NCBI GenBank assembly: GCA_017504435.1
Contig: JAFVRD010000041.1
Location: 1 to 64,000, forward strand
From: Lentisphaeria bacterium
GTDB taxonomy: Bacteria; Verrucomicrobiota; Lentisphaeria; Victivallales; Victivallaceae
DNA length: 64,000 nt
Direction of reading: 5' to 3'
Below the pieces are notes generated by a model. The model saw nothing but the letters and a program-made list of their open reading frames with translations. It had not been told where the DNA came from and made no database searches. Below are positions 51,281 to 60,491 of this stretch, piece after piece (position 1 is the stretch's first letter; each line of letters starts with the position of its first letter). The translations under genes were made by a program, and so were the position numbers.

Positions 51281-52509
51281 CGCCGTGCCAGAAAGTTTTT
51301 TACTGCGGGTTCCATCTGATCAAGCAAACTGTCCGGAACTTGAAAATTCTCACCGAGCCGGCGAATGAGCCGAACCGCATGATTTTCTCTGCCGCTGATC
51401 AAATCTGCCGTACTGCGGCTGATCTCGGAAGATACCTCTGCGGTATTGCCGGTAAAACGGCTCTGGTTGTAAAAAATTTCCGGCACCGGGGCAGCTGATA
51501 CTCCGGCTTTAAGGGTAAGCAATTCATCTCCGCCGGAAAGTTCCGCCATCAGATTTCCGGAAAATGCCACTGCTTCTGCATAAAAACGGCAGAATTTTTC
51601 CAGAGTCAGCTCCTGTCGGGGCACCGCAGCAAAACAAATGAATGTCCCGCTGTCAAAAAATTGCCACATCAACGGCCGGTCAGGAGCAAGCATCCGGAGC
51701 GAATTCGCTGCCGTTTTGCCGTTGAGACAACTTTTTTCATCCAAAAAAACAGCATCATGCCGGACAAACGGAGCTTCGGCAAGCGCCATTCGCCGTTTTT
51801 CAGCAGTTGACGGCGGCAGGATATTCTCCGGAATGATAAAAAATTTCAGCGTGACCATATTGGCAACTTCCTGCCGCCGCCGCCGGAAGTAACGTTCTGC
51901 ATCCAAAACCAGATCAGATATCCGGTTCCGGCTCTCATTGACCGTCAGATCTCTGGTCTCATACAGGATGCCGCGCAAAACTCTGCCGAGCTGTTCGCGT
52001 TCATTACGCATACAGCGGCGCAACAGCTCCTGCAGCTCCAATGCCCGCCGGGCAGGACGGCTGGAAGCTTCACTGGTGCGGATGTAAAAAACCCCTTCCT
52101 GCAATTCACCTTCAACAGCTTTGCTGCAAATATGAGGCAATGTCGCAAACTGCCGTACCGTGAATACCACAAAACGTTTTCCATTCACCAGCGGCCGGTC
52201 AATAGTGAAATCCAGAGGCGGTTCAATGTGGGCATTGATAAAATTTCCCACCGGAGTCGGATCAAAACTTGCCGCTTCTGCTTCACTCAAACCGGTCAAT
52301 TCATCCGGCACCCCGGAACTGTTTTCGCACACCCCGATGACCAGATGGCCGCCGCGGGTGTTGGCGAAAGCGGTCAGATGACGGAGTATTTTTCCTTTGG
52401 CTGTCCGGCTCATGGTATTCCAATTCATGGGTGCTTTGTAGTCAAGTTCATCGGACTCCACTCCGCGCAGAACCAACTCCACCGGATCGTATGATCTGAA
52501 TTGCTCCAT
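51277..52509 (-). CDS. AlbA_2 (Schlafen-type) domain protein
   Basis: A 410-residue protein. The N-terminal domain (about 10-140) has ELDYK-like and AFANTRGGHLVIGV signatures of the AlbA_2/Schlafen fold, which binds nucleic acid or acts as a nuclease in other systems. The remainder has mixed helices with an Arg-rich middle and no recognised domain. It lies between the zinc-ribbon gene and the DinG-like gene with overlaps of 1 and 4 bp, so a nucleic-acid role in this operon is probable. Confidence 0.75.
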   Translation of the reverse strand: MEQFRSYDPVELVLRGVESDELDYKAPMNWNTMSRTAKGKILRHLTAFANTRGGHLVIGVCENSSGVPDELTGLSEAEAASFDPTPVGNFINAHIEPPLDFTIDRPLVNGKRFVVFTVRQFATLPHICSKAVEGELQEGVFYIRTSEASSRPARRALELQELLRRCMRNEREQLGRVLRGILYETRDLTVNESRNRISDLVLDAERYFRRRRQEVANMVTLKFFIIPENILPPSTAEKRRMALAEAPFVRHDAVFLDEKSCLNGKTAANSLRMLAPDRPLMWQFFDSGTFICFAAVPRQELTLEKFCRFYAEAVAFSGNLMAELSGGDELLTLKAGVSAAPVPEIFYNQSRFTGNTAEVSSEISRSTADLISGRENHAVRLIRRLGENFQVPDSLLDQMEPAVKNFLARR

Positions 52510-53219
52510 TATTCTCCATCCATATAGAGCAAATGCTGACAGTTGTCGCAGCTTTCCAGTTTGCCTTTGGAAAGTTCATTGACCGTCTGAGTAGTCACCC
52601 GCATGTGGCAATTGCCGCAGCAGCCGTTATCCAGTTTTGCCACCGGAGCAGAACCGTCTTTGCCTTTGAGCAGCCGGGAATAGGTGGAGAGCAGATCATC
52701 GGGGATCCCCGCCAGAAGTTTGGGACGTCCGGCATCAAGCTGGGCGATCTCGGCTTTGACCGATTTGGAAAATTCCAGTAATTCTTCAAATTCACTGCGT
52801 GTGGAGCGCATAGCAAGGGCATTTTGTTTGCGGATCTTTTCGGCATCGCTTTTCAATTGCTCAAGTTTGTCAAAACGCTCCAGCAGTTCCTCCTCGATCT
52901 CACCGATGCGGAATTTGTTATCCGCGATCTCCGCCAGCATCGCCTGATATTCATTATTTTTTTTGACCAAAGCGGACTGCTGCTGTAATTTCTGACTTTT
53001 ATCAGTCAACTGGGCGATCTCGTTTTCACGTTTTTTGATGGCAAGTTCCTCCTGCTTGACAGCATCGGCGGCTTTGACGATTTCAGAATTGAGTTTATCC
53101 CGCCGGGCGATCAGGGCATCCATCTCTTTCGGCAGAAGCTGCAAACGCGCCTCCATATCTTTCTTGCGCATGTCGGCATCCTGAAGTCTGAGCAAGGCAG
53201 TTAAATTGGCATCTGACAT
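52509..53219 (-). CDS. C4-type zinc-ribbon coiled-coil protein
   Basis: A 236-residue protein with a long coiled coil (about 10-170) and a C-terminal zinc ribbon (CGNC and CDNC pairs). The family is common in bacteria, is often near RNA-polymerase or ribosome factors, and has been proposed to sequester nucleic acid or ribosomal partners. First gene of the operon that continues with the AlbA-type, DinG-type and nfo genes, driven by the strong promoter at 53249-53277. Confidence 0.85.
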   Translation of the reverse strand: MSDANLTALLRLQDADMRKKDMEARLQLLPKEMDALIARRDKLNSEIVKAADAVKQEELAIKKRENEIAQLTDKSQKLQQQSALVKKNNEYQAMLAEIADNKFRIGEIEEELLERFDKLEQLKSDAEKIRKQNALAMRSTRSEFEELLEFSKSVKAEIAQLDAGRPKLLAGIPDDLLSTYSRLLKGKDGSAPVAKLDNGCCGNCHMRVTTQTVNELSKGKLESCDNCQHLLYMDGE

Positions 53220-53248
53220 AATTTATTTCTCCTTTTCCTGTCAAAAGA

Positions 53249-53277
53249 AATATAGGTGTTTTTGCCGGTTCTGTCAA
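53249..53277 (-). promoter_or_regulatory. Promoter of the zinc-ribbon/AlbA/DinG/nfo operon
   Basis: Minus strand perfect TTGACA (53277-53272), 17 bp, TATATT (53254-53249). Confidence 0.8.
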
Positions 53278-53296
53278 GTCCGGAATTCAAAATCCT

Positions 53297-53325
53297 TTGA
53301 AAAAAAACTGCCCCGGTGCTATATT
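53297..53325 (+). promoter_or_regulatory. Promoter of the aminotransferase gene
   Basis: TTGAAA (53297-53302), 17 bp, TATATT (53320-53325), 43 bp before the ATG. Confidence 0.75.
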
Positions 53326-53368
53326 ATTGCAGAATTGACATTTCAATATAACACGAGGGCGTTCAATC

Positions 53369-54556
53369 ATGCATCTTCTTACCGACGAAGTCAAAGGTTT
53401 TTTAAGCAATTCCTCCATGATCCGGAGAATGTTTGAAGCAGGTATCGAATTGAAAAAACAGTATGGCGCAGAAAACGTATATGACTTCAGTCTGGGCAAT
53501 CCGGATCTGCCGCCGCCGCCGGAAATAAAAGCTGCCATGCAGGAGTTGACCGATGTCAGCGATCAGCCTTTCGCATTCGGATATATGCCCAATGCCGGAG
53601 AAGTTTCCGCCCGCGCCGCTTTGGCAAAACTGGTCAGCAAAGAGCAGAATATGCCGGTCCCGCCGGAAAATATCATTGTCACCTGCGGTGCTGCCGGAGG
53701 TATCAATGCCTTTTTCCGGGCAGTGCTGAACCGGGGCGATGAGGTCATCTGTCCGGCTCCGTATTTTGTGGAATACGGTTTTTATGCCGGTAATTTCGGG
53801 GGTATTCTGAAACCGGTTCCGGCCCGGAAAGACTTTTCTCTGGATATCGACGCGCTCAGTGCTGCGATCAACGCAAACACCCGGGCGGTCATACTCAACT
53901 CCCCCAACAACCCCACCGGTAAGATCTATACCCGCAGCGAACTTGCCGCAGTTGCAGAACTGCTCCGTGATGCGCGCCGCAAATTCGGCAGAATGATCTA
54001 TATCGTTGCCGATGAACCCTACCGTTTTCTCAACTTTGACAGGGTGGAGATCCCCTCTTTGCTCGATCTCTACGACGGCTCAGTGGCGATCGGGTCATTT
54101 TCCAAAAGCCTCTCGCTGCCCGGAGAACGTATCGGTTATATCGCCGTGTCCCCGAAATTGGATAATTCCGGTGAATTGCTGGGGGCTTTGACTCTCACCA
54201 ACCGTATTCTGGGGTTTGTCAACGCTCCGGTAGTCGCCCAGAAACTTATTGCCAAATGCTGGGATTGCCAGGTCGATCTGGATATTTACCGCCGCCGCCG
54301 CGATGCCATGGCCAAAGTATTGACTGATGCCGGAATCAAATTTATTATGCCGCAGGGAGCATTCTACTTCTTCCCCGAATCTCCGACCGCTGATGAAAAG
54401 ATCTTTGTGCAGGCTCTGCTCAAAGAACGGGTGTTGGCTGTGCCGGGAAGCGGTTTCGGTGCGCCCGGATATTTCCGGCTGGCATTCTGTGTCTCCGAAA
54501 AGAACATCTGCGACTCCGCAGAATCATTCAAACTGGCTGCCGCTGCCGTACGCTGA
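53369..54556 (+). CDS. Class I/II PLP-dependent aminotransferase
   Basis: A 395-residue fold-type I transaminase. NSPNNPTG binds cofactor and substrate, DEPYR the pyridine nitrogen, SFSKSLSLPGERIGY holds the PLP lysine, and a C-terminal FRLAF arginine binds carboxylate. Similar proteins are alanine or aspartate aminotransferases; the specific substrate is unknown. It is transcribed alone, divergent from the repair operon. Confidence 0.88.
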   Translation: MHLLTDEVKGFLSNSSMIRRMFEAGIELKKQYGAENVYDFSLGNPDLPPPPEIKAAMQELTDVSDQPFAFGYMPNAGEVSARAALAKLVSKEQNMPVPPENIIVTCGAAGGINAFFRAVLNRGDEVICPAPYFVEYGFYAGNFGGILKPVPARKDFSLDIDALSAAINANTRAVILNSPNNPTGKIYTRSELAAVAELLRDARRKFGRMIYIVADEPYRFLNFDRVEIPSLLDLYDGSVAIGSFSKSLSLPGERIGYIAVSPKLDNSGELLGALTLTNRILGFVNAPVVAQKLIAKCWDCQVDLDIYRRRRDAMAKVLTDAGIKFIMPQGAFYFFPESPTADEKIFVQALLKERVLAVPGSGFGAPGYFRLAFCVSEKNICDSAESFKLAAAAVR

Positions 54557-54646
54557 TCTCCAAAAAAAGTCGCAACACGGTATTATTAAGAAACATTGGT
54601 AAAATACCGGCAGATAACTTTTTCAGCTTTTTAAAGGTGTAATTAC

Positions 54647-54675
54647 TTGAAAAAACACCATTGACGGGGTATTTT
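54647..54675 (+). promoter_or_regulatory. Putative promoter of the secretin cluster
   Basis: TTGAAA (54647-54652), 17 bp, TATTTT (54670-54675), 69 bp before the first gene. Confidence 0.5.
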
Positions 54676-54744
54676 ATACGAAATGCCTAACAGTGAAAGA
54701 TATTATTTGTAAAAAATATTAACTGCAAAAGGAGATCTTTTTTT

Positions 54745-55191
54745 ATGTTCAAATCCTGTTTTCTGGCACTTACCGGCATATTTATTATGTTCACTTGCGG
54801 CTGCGTTATCATCAAAGAATATCCAGCACCACAGGAAATTTCCGTAAACCCCGCCGAGCATGAATTGGCAAAAAAACTGCTGCAGGCATTCATCAAAAAT
54901 GATGCAAAAGGTTTCATCGCATTGCTTCCGGAAGAAACCCAAAGCAAATTCACGGTCAAAAATTTTGCCACCACCCGCAAAGCCGTCATCGAATCTGTCG
55001 GTGAACCGGCAGGATATGCGTATGTGACCACTTTGAAGCTGGACAAACTCAATCCGCAGATCTGGAAAGTCACTTTTAAACGCAATAATGTAAACAATAC
55101 CCGTGAATACACCAGCGAAGTGCTTTTCAAAGTCGTTACCGGCATGGAAAACGATAAAAAAGCGGTGATCCTCAGTTTCCATTTTCTGTAA
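54745..55191 (+). CDS. Putative lipoprotein, first gene of secretin cluster
   Basis: A 148-residue lipoprotein with lipobox FTCGC (Cys20) after a hydrophobic signal. The mature part (about 30-148) has an alpha/beta pattern with a LAKKLLQAFIKNDAKGFIALLP segment that resembles DUF3887/NTF2-like folds. It probably sits in the outer or inner membrane, facing the periplasm. A GGAG and promoter precede it; the secretin follows 57 bp later. It may be a pilotin-like or accessory partner, by position only. Confidence 0.65.
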   Translation: MFKSCFLALTGIFIMFTCGCVIIKEYPAPQEISVNPAEHELAKKLLQAFIKNDAKGFIALLPEETQSKFTVKNFATTRKAVIESVGEPAGYAYVTTLKLDKLNPQIWKVTFKRNNVNNTREYTSEVLFKVVTGMENDKKAVILSFHFL

Positions 55192-55248
55192 TAATTCAGT
55201 TTTCCAAATACTAACGTCTTCTTATAAATAAAAAGAAAGGAAGAAGAA

Positions 55249-56781
55249 ATGGTTAAACTCAACAAAAATCAGAGCCGGTTCTGCTTTGCATTGCTGGCAA
55301 TGATCGCCTGCGGTACACTCGCCGCGGCAGACACCGAGGTGCGTACCATCCGTTTGCGTCAGGATGATGCTCAGGTGCGCTTCGAGAGCAAGATCTATGA
55401 ACTCAAAAATGCTGATGCTTCCGAGATCCTGCCGTTCATTAACTCTGCGGTACTCCGTTATGACCGCAACTCAACCGTCCGCTGCGTGACTTCCGGCAAA
55501 GGCAGCGGTCATGCCCTGCTGGTCTCCACCGGCAAAGAATTCATCCCCTATGTGGATAAAATCGTGGCATCCCTCGACCGCAAAGTCGCCAAAAAAAGTG
55601 CCGACGGTTCCACCATTTCCGGAACCGGTCTGACCCGGATCTCCTATTCTCCGAAATACCGCGCCGCAGCTGATCTTGCCAACGTGATCAACGCTACGAT
55701 CGGTTCCAATGCCGGTGCGCTTTTCGTCAACGCTGAAACCAACACCATTTACTGGCGCGACCAGGATGCCGCTGCCAAACGGACTCTGACCTGGCTGGAA
55801 AAACTCGACCGTCCGCTTCCGCAGGTGCGCGTCCGCGTCAACTATTATGAAGTTCGCGACAGTGATCTGCGCGACTGGGGTTTTGACTACCTCGCCTGGA
55901 AAAACGGTCCCGGAGTCAACCTGCTGAATGTCGGTTACAACGCCGGTGAACTGGTCGTCCATGAACTTTTGGAAACCGTTCCCTATGTGCTTTCTTCAAG
56001 CTGGGGCATGGGCGGATTTTTCACCGCTCCGCAGTTTGACATGAGCTTTATCCGCTGTCTGCAGCAGGAGGGCAATGCCAACAGTGTCGCCACCAGTTCT
56101 CTGATGATGATCAATACCCCCGTCGGCAGCAAAGCTGATCTTGCCGCTCTCCGTGAGATCCAGTCTGCCAATCCGACCACTGCTCCTTTCATCTACCGTA
56201 CTTCCATGACTCCGGAATACCAGAACCTCGGCAAGAACGTTCTCGGCCGCACCTATGTCGGAAAAAGCAATTATGAAGATGAAGACGGCGTCACCCACGC
56301 CGATCCCCCGCAGCTGGAAATGCAGGTTCTCAATCCCTTTGTCTGTCTGCCCAAATCCGGCGACGTCAAAGCCGGCGGCGTGATCTTTGACTACTCTCTC
56401 TATTTCAAAGCGGTCGTCGAACGCGGTAATACCGGTGCTGAATTGAGCAATTCCGCACTCTTCTCCGGTTCCAGCACCCTGGCTTTCGGCAAAGAGAAAA
56501 TCCTCGCTGTCTATGAAAAAGAAAACGAGGTTGAACAGACCATCGGTTTGCCGATCCTCTGCCGCATTCCCGTTCTGAAATATCTGTTCAGCACCACCAC
56601 CAGCATCAAAGAACGTACCTATATCGTCGTCTCTGCGGAAGCTGCGCTGGTTGACATCAACGCTGAAAAAGAGGCCTTCAACACTGACAGTGCCGCCACT
56701 GGTATCGACCGCCGGATCGAAAATCCGTTCCGGGTCGAAAAAAATGAAGACGCCAAAGCGGACAAAAAAAGTGATAAGTAA
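55249..56781 (+). CDS. Secretin-like protein A (GspD/PulD-type domains)
   Basis: A 510-residue exported protein. A signal peptide precedes N-terminal secretin modules, with the repeated ELKNADASEILPFIN- and LANVINATIG-like segments and LLVSTGKEFIPYVDKI (typical of NolW/secretin N domains). The C-terminal part has the secretin closing motif GLPILCRIPVLKYLF with a Pro/Leu/Phe pattern and KERTYIVV. The tail after the closing motif is acidic and Lys-rich. No transmembrane secretin beta-barrel signature is certain, and no type II or IV pilus operon is adjacent. Codons are C-ended and seem optimised, implying high expression. Confidence 0.75.
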   Translation: MVKLNKNQSRFCFALLAMIACGTLAAADTEVRTIRLRQDDAQVRFESKIYELKNADASEILPFINSAVLRYDRNSTVRCVTSGKGSGHALLVSTGKEFIPYVDKIVASLDRKVAKKSADGSTISGTGLTRISYSPKYRAAADLANVINATIGSNAGALFVNAETNTIYWRDQDAAAKRTLTWLEKLDRPLPQVRVRVNYYEVRDSDLRDWGFDYLAWKNGPGVNLLNVGYNAGELVVHELLETVPYVLSSSWGMGGFFTAPQFDMSFIRCLQQEGNANSVATSSLMMINTPVGSKADLAALREIQSANPTTAPFIYRTSMTPEYQNLGKNVLGRTYVGKSNYEDEDGVTHADPPQLEMQVLNPFVCLPKSGDVKAGGVIFDYSLYFKAVVERGNTGAELSNSALFSGSSTLAFGKEKILAVYEKENEVEQTIGLPILCRIPVLKYLFSTTTSIKERTYIVVSAEAALVDINAEKEAFNTDSAATGIDRRIENPFRVEKNEDAKADKKSDK

Positions 56782-56803
56782 TTGACGGGAAAGGTATATT
56801 ACA

Positions 56804-59062
56804 ATGAACAAAATCAATACATCCCTTTTGCTCGCCGGTGCAGTGATCCTGCCGTTTATCAGCGGCTGTAACACTGGAACCGATACCGGATACGCTGCTC
56901 CGGTCGCTATTCCGGGACTCAGCGGCATGGCTCCCAGCGAAGTGGTCATCACTCCGCAGGCGATCCCCGGCTCCCCCAAATCCAACAGCCACAGTGCTAC
57001 CGGCGGCTATGCCCCCAGCAATGTTCAGGCTCAGCTCAAAATCAATGTTGCTGATGGTACCAAAGAGGTCAAAGTCATCCGTGACAACAATGATCCTTTT
57101 GTCATCACCAAACCGTATTCTCTCAAACATGCAGATCCTTATGCTGTCCGCAGCTATCTGGAAGCCGCTGTCGGTGCCAAAAGCGTAAACAGCAGTCCGG
57201 CTCAGGTCACGGCTGTCAAATTCAGTGATGGTACCGGTGTAGTACTGGTCTCTGCCGAAGAATACCGTTTCTCGGATTCCAATGACGGCAAAGGCATTGA
57301 CGGCATCGTCGCTTCTCTCGACCGTCCCGGTCTGGCTTATCTGCCCGAAGCCGATGCTCACTTGTACTTCCCCCGCATCAGCCGCGCCTCCAATTTGCGC
57401 GACATGCTGCTGAAAGTCGGTTCCTCTTCTCTGGATCCCCAGTTTGAAATCGCTCCGGGAACCATCACCGTCGATGCTGAACTCAACGCACTGGTCATCA
57501 AAGCCAACAAATGGAACTGGAGCGAAATGCTGACCATGCTCAAACAGTATGACCGTCCCATTCCGGAATTCAAAGTTACTTACCGGGTCATTGAGATCTA
57601 TGCTGAAAACGATGACCGTATCGGTGTGGACTTCCAGAGCTGGAAAAACAACGAAGGTGTTGACCTTTTCTCCACCGGCGTTGTCGCCCGCCGCAACTGG
57701 GGAACATTTTTCTCCAGCGCGATCGAAGGTAACGGTTCCAGCCGTACCTCCTACTGGAACTTCAACCCCAAATGGAACACCCGTTATCTGGACTTCATGA
57801 CCAGTATCGGCAAAGCCAAATGTCTGGCTCAGGGCGAAATCGTGGTTCAGAACCGCAAATCCTCTGCCATTCAGGTCAACAGCGGTTTCTTCTATGACCG
57901 TACCTACTATACTGCCGGTGCCAAAACGATTGCTGAAGGCACTACCGAATTCGCTTATCTGAATATCAATCCTGATACGATTTTGCGTGAGTCCACCAGC
58001 AAAATCGTACCGATCGATAAACTCAATCAGGCTTTCGGCAAAGCCGGTGTTGATTCCTACCTGACCAAAGCCGGTTACACCATGCGTGTCATGGGCACTC
58101 AGGTCGGCACCGCCACATATTACGATGCAATTGCCCGCAAAAATTACCAGACCCTGCTTGCCGCCGGTCTGCCGACCAATGCCAATGGCGTTCCGGTCAG
58201 CACCCTGCAGGAAAAACTGCCGGAACTGAAAGCCACTCAGGCACAGCTCCAGGCCGCCGTCAATGCCGGTTATCCCCTGCAGAATCAGCTGAATCAGGTC
58301 ACGACCGCCATTCAGACTATCGAAGCTGCGATCAACAATCCGACCATGACTAAACTTTCCGCTGATCAGGCGGCGATCCTTGCCAACACCTCCACCAGCG
58401 CACTGTCCAAATACCTGACCGGTTATGTGGATGCCAACGGCAACCGTTACAGCGGCAACTATTACCGCGAAGATTACGGTTATGTTGATGCCGCTCCCGG
58501 TATCATCCACGGCTGGCTGCAGTACCCGATGGTCATTGACGGCTTCCAGTTCAATCTGAAAGTCTCTCCGGTCGTCACCGGTAAAGCCGCAACCATGAAA
58601 TTTGATATGAACGGCAAATCTCTGCTCGGCTGGAATTCCGACGGTTCTGCCCGCCGCAGCAACTCCTCAGTGTCCACCACGGTGCAGCTGCCCTACAACA
58701 ATCAGGAATTCGTTCTCGGCGGTATCCGCAAATCCGAATCTGTCCGCGGCAACACCGGTCTGCCCTATGTCAAAGATCTCCCGGTCATCGGTCGGGTATT
58801 CTCCACCGAATCTGAATCCATCAAACAGTCCCAGCTGGTGGTCATCGCCAAAGTTGAGTACTCCAATCCGGATTCATTTGCCGGTGCTGAGATCCGCGAA
58901 AATCTCGGCAAGATCGTCAAAGGTGTCAACAAAGGCATGAACAGCCGGGTCGGCAATATGTTCTTCGGTCAGTACGGATTGGATTCCGATCGCGTCGACC
59001 GCGACAAACGTCTTGATGATGTCGGCGAAAAAATCAACGATGAATTCAAAACTGTGAAATAA
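56804..59062 (+). CDS. Secretin-like protein B, lipoprotein form
   Basis: A 752-residue protein 22 bp after secretin A. It has a lipobox FISGC (Cys22), an N-terminal Ser/Pro/Gly-rich stretch, NolW-like modules (KPYSLKHADPYAVRSYLEAA; GTITVDAELNALVIKANKWNWSE) and a secretin core with the closing motif GLPYVKDLPVIGRVF near residue 655. A Gln/Ala-rich insert (about 470-530) divides the core. The tail is basic with many Asp and Arg. It may form a mixed ring with protein A, being lipid-anchored and thus piloted to the outer membrane. Codon use is biased as in protein A. Confidence 0.75.
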   Translation: MNKINTSLLLAGAVILPFISGCNTGTDTGYAAPVAIPGLSGMAPSEVVITPQAIPGSPKSNSHSATGGYAPSNVQAQLKINVADGTKEVKVIRDNNDPFVITKPYSLKHADPYAVRSYLEAAVGAKSVNSSPAQVTAVKFSDGTGVVLVSAEEYRFSDSNDGKGIDGIVASLDRPGLAYLPEADAHLYFPRISRASNLRDMLLKVGSSSLDPQFEIAPGTITVDAELNALVIKANKWNWSEMLTMLKQYDRPIPEFKVTYRVIEIYAENDDRIGVDFQSWKNNEGVDLFSTGVVARRNWGTFFSSAIEGNGSSRTSYWNFNPKWNTRYLDFMTSIGKAKCLAQGEIVVQNRKSSAIQVNSGFFYDRTYYTAGAKTIAEGTTEFAYLNINPDTILRESTSKIVPIDKLNQAFGKAGVDSYLTKAGYTMRVMGTQVGTATYYDAIARKNYQTLLAAGLPTNANGVPVSTLQEKLPELKATQAQLQAAVNAGYPLQNQLNQVTTAIQTIEAAINNPTMTKLSADQAAILANTSTSALSKYLTGYVDANGNRYSGNYYREDYGYVDAAPGIIHGWLQYPMVIDGFQFNLKVSPVVTGKAATMKFDMNGKSLLGWNSDGSARRSNSSVSTTVQLPYNNQEFVLGGIRKSESVRGNTGLPYVKDLPVIGRVFSTESESIKQSQLVVIAKVEYSNPDSFAGAEIRENLGKIVKGVNKGMNSRVGNMFFGQYGLDSDRVDRDKRLDDVGEKINDEFKTVK

Positions 59063-59069
59063 TCGGCTC

Positions 59070-59582
59070 ATGAAAAAAGGCAGAAAAAAGATAATTGATA
59101 CGCAGGTGCCTCTGACTGGCAAGCCGGAGCACCTGCTCAGCCGGGTTGAAGTTTTCAAAAAAATGTGCCGGATGCTCGAAATGAAACGCAAACGGTTTAT
59201 TGAAAACGATTGGCAGCATTATGCCAAATTGATCCCGCGCCAGCAGTTCCTCCATCTGATGATGGTTCGGCACTCTCTGCCTTGCAACCTGGCAAAGATC
59301 ATGCAAATCACCGGCATGACCTCTGCCGGAGCATCGATTTTCGTGGATAAGATGGTTAAACAAGGCGCATTTGAAAGGCATGAAGATGCCGATGACCGGC
59401 GCAATATTATCATCAGTTTCACCCCGCGGGCAGAAAAAATAACTGCCCGTATCGATGATCGTCTGAATCAGTATATATTCCAATTTTTTGCAGATTGCAA
59501 TGAAAGCGAACTTGCCAATCTGGAAGAAGCCAGCCGGCTGGTTTGCCGGGTGCTTGATGCTCACGGTGATGATGATATCTAA
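59070..59582 (+). CDS. MarR-family transcriptional regulator
   Basis: A 170-residue winged-helix protein with the MarR DNA-reading part LAKIMQITGMTSAGASIFVD and the beta-wing DADDRRNIIIS. It begins 7 bp after the second secretin, so it is likely transcribed with the cluster. A MarR gene at the end of an envelope cluster often autoregulates that cluster. No candidate operator was found in the 54647 promoter. Confidence 0.85.
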   Translation: MKKGRKKIIDTQVPLTGKPEHLLSRVEVFKKMCRMLEMKRKRFIENDWQHYAKLIPRQQFLHLMMVRHSLPCNLAKIMQITGMTSAGASIFVDKMVKQGAFERHEDADDRRNIIISFTPRAEKITARIDDRLNQYIFQFFADCNESELANLEEASRLVCRVLDAHGDDDI

Positions 59583-59604
59583 AAAAAGCTGCTGCAAATA
59601 ACTA

Positions 59605-59650
59605 TGCGGGGAAAACACCTTGAAAAATGGCGTCTCCCCGCACTTTATTT
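59605..59650. terminator. Bidirectional terminator between MarR and UDG genes
   Basis: TGCGGGGA (59605-59612) pairs with TCCCCGCA (59635-59642), extended by pairing of the inner arms on the minus strand, with T-rich sequence on the 3' side of the plus strand. Confidence 0.7.
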
Positions 59651-59692
59651 TCTGAAAACTTTCCGGTGGGTTACTTTTATCGCTCCGCTGAT

Positions 59693-60370
59693 TCAGCGGC
59701 GGTGAAACTTGCCGAAGCGCGCCATCACCTGCTGGAGGTCGGCCCAGGCATCGCGTTTGGCACTCTCCTGCCGGAGCAGAAATGCCGGATGGAATGTGGG
59801 CATGACCGGGATGTTTTCATACGATGTCCACCTGCCGCGCATTTTGGAAATTCCACTGGTGGTATTGAGCAGATATTTCACCGCCACAGCTCCCAGCAGC
59901 ACGATAACTTCCGGACGGATGAAACCGATCTGCTGTTTCAAAACCGGCATACAGCATTCAGCCTCTTCCGGGGCGGGAGCGCGGTTGTCCGGAGGACGGC
60001 ATTTAACGATATTGGCGATATACACCTCTTCCCGGGAAAACTGCATGGCGGTGATCATTTTGTCCAGCAATTGACCGGCTTTGCCCACAAATGGACGCCC
60101 CATGCGGTCTTCATCAAATCCCGGAGCTTCGCCGATAAACATCAGCCGCGCCTGCGGATTACCTTCCCCGAAAACAATGTTTTTCCGCTGACAGTGCAAA
60201 TTGCAGCGACAGCACCCCTGCAGGCTTTCCTGCAGCTTTGCCAATGAATCCGGAGATTTGACTGCCTCAGAAAAAAACTGACTGACTTCCGGTGATGCGG
60301 ACACAGAACCGGGGCGTTTGGCCTCAGTTTCCGCAAGAACTTTGCATATCTGATCGAAAAAATCTGTCAT
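59693..60370 (-). CDS. Family-4 uracil-DNA glycosylase
   Basis: Removes uracil from DNA. The 225-residue Fe-S enzyme has motif [16 protein letters not shown], the Fe-S cysteines in [17 protein letters not shown] and CCMP, and the C-terminal HPAFLL motif. No ribosome binding site is clear before the ATG, so the start could be leaderless or differ slightly. It is divergent from argG and complements dUTPase in uracil control. Confidence 0.9.
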   Translation of the reverse strand: MTDFFDQICKVLAETEAKRPGSVSASPEVSQFFSEAVKSPDSLAKLQESLQGCCRCNLHCQRKNIVFGEGNPQARLMFIGEAPGFDEDRMGRPFVGKAGQLLDKMITAMQFSREEVYIANIVKCRPPDNRAPAPEEAECCMPVLKQQIGFIRPEVIVLLGAVAVKYLLNTTSGISKMRGRWTSYENIPVMPTFHPAFLLRQESAKRDAWADLQQVMARFGKFHRR

Positions 60371-60392
60371 ATTGAAAAAAAAACTTTTATTT

Positions 60393-60421
60393 TTGTTATT
60401 TCAGGACTATATTAATATATA
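60393..60421 (+). promoter_or_regulatory. Putative promoter of argG
   Basis: TTGTTA (60393-60398), 17 bp, TATATA (60416-60421). Weak -35 box; other TATATT boxes nearby make the choice uncertain. Confidence 0.3.
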
Positions 60422-60491
60422 TGCCGTAATGGTGAAATAAAAGTAAATCCGGCAAGAAAGCCGAAAAAATTAACATCAGGAGAGAAAAACC

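Noticed and set aside
56678-58510. 610-codon minus-strand open frame under the two secretins
   Set aside because: Antisense shadow produced by the strong C-ended codon use of the secretin genes; no start site or motifs.
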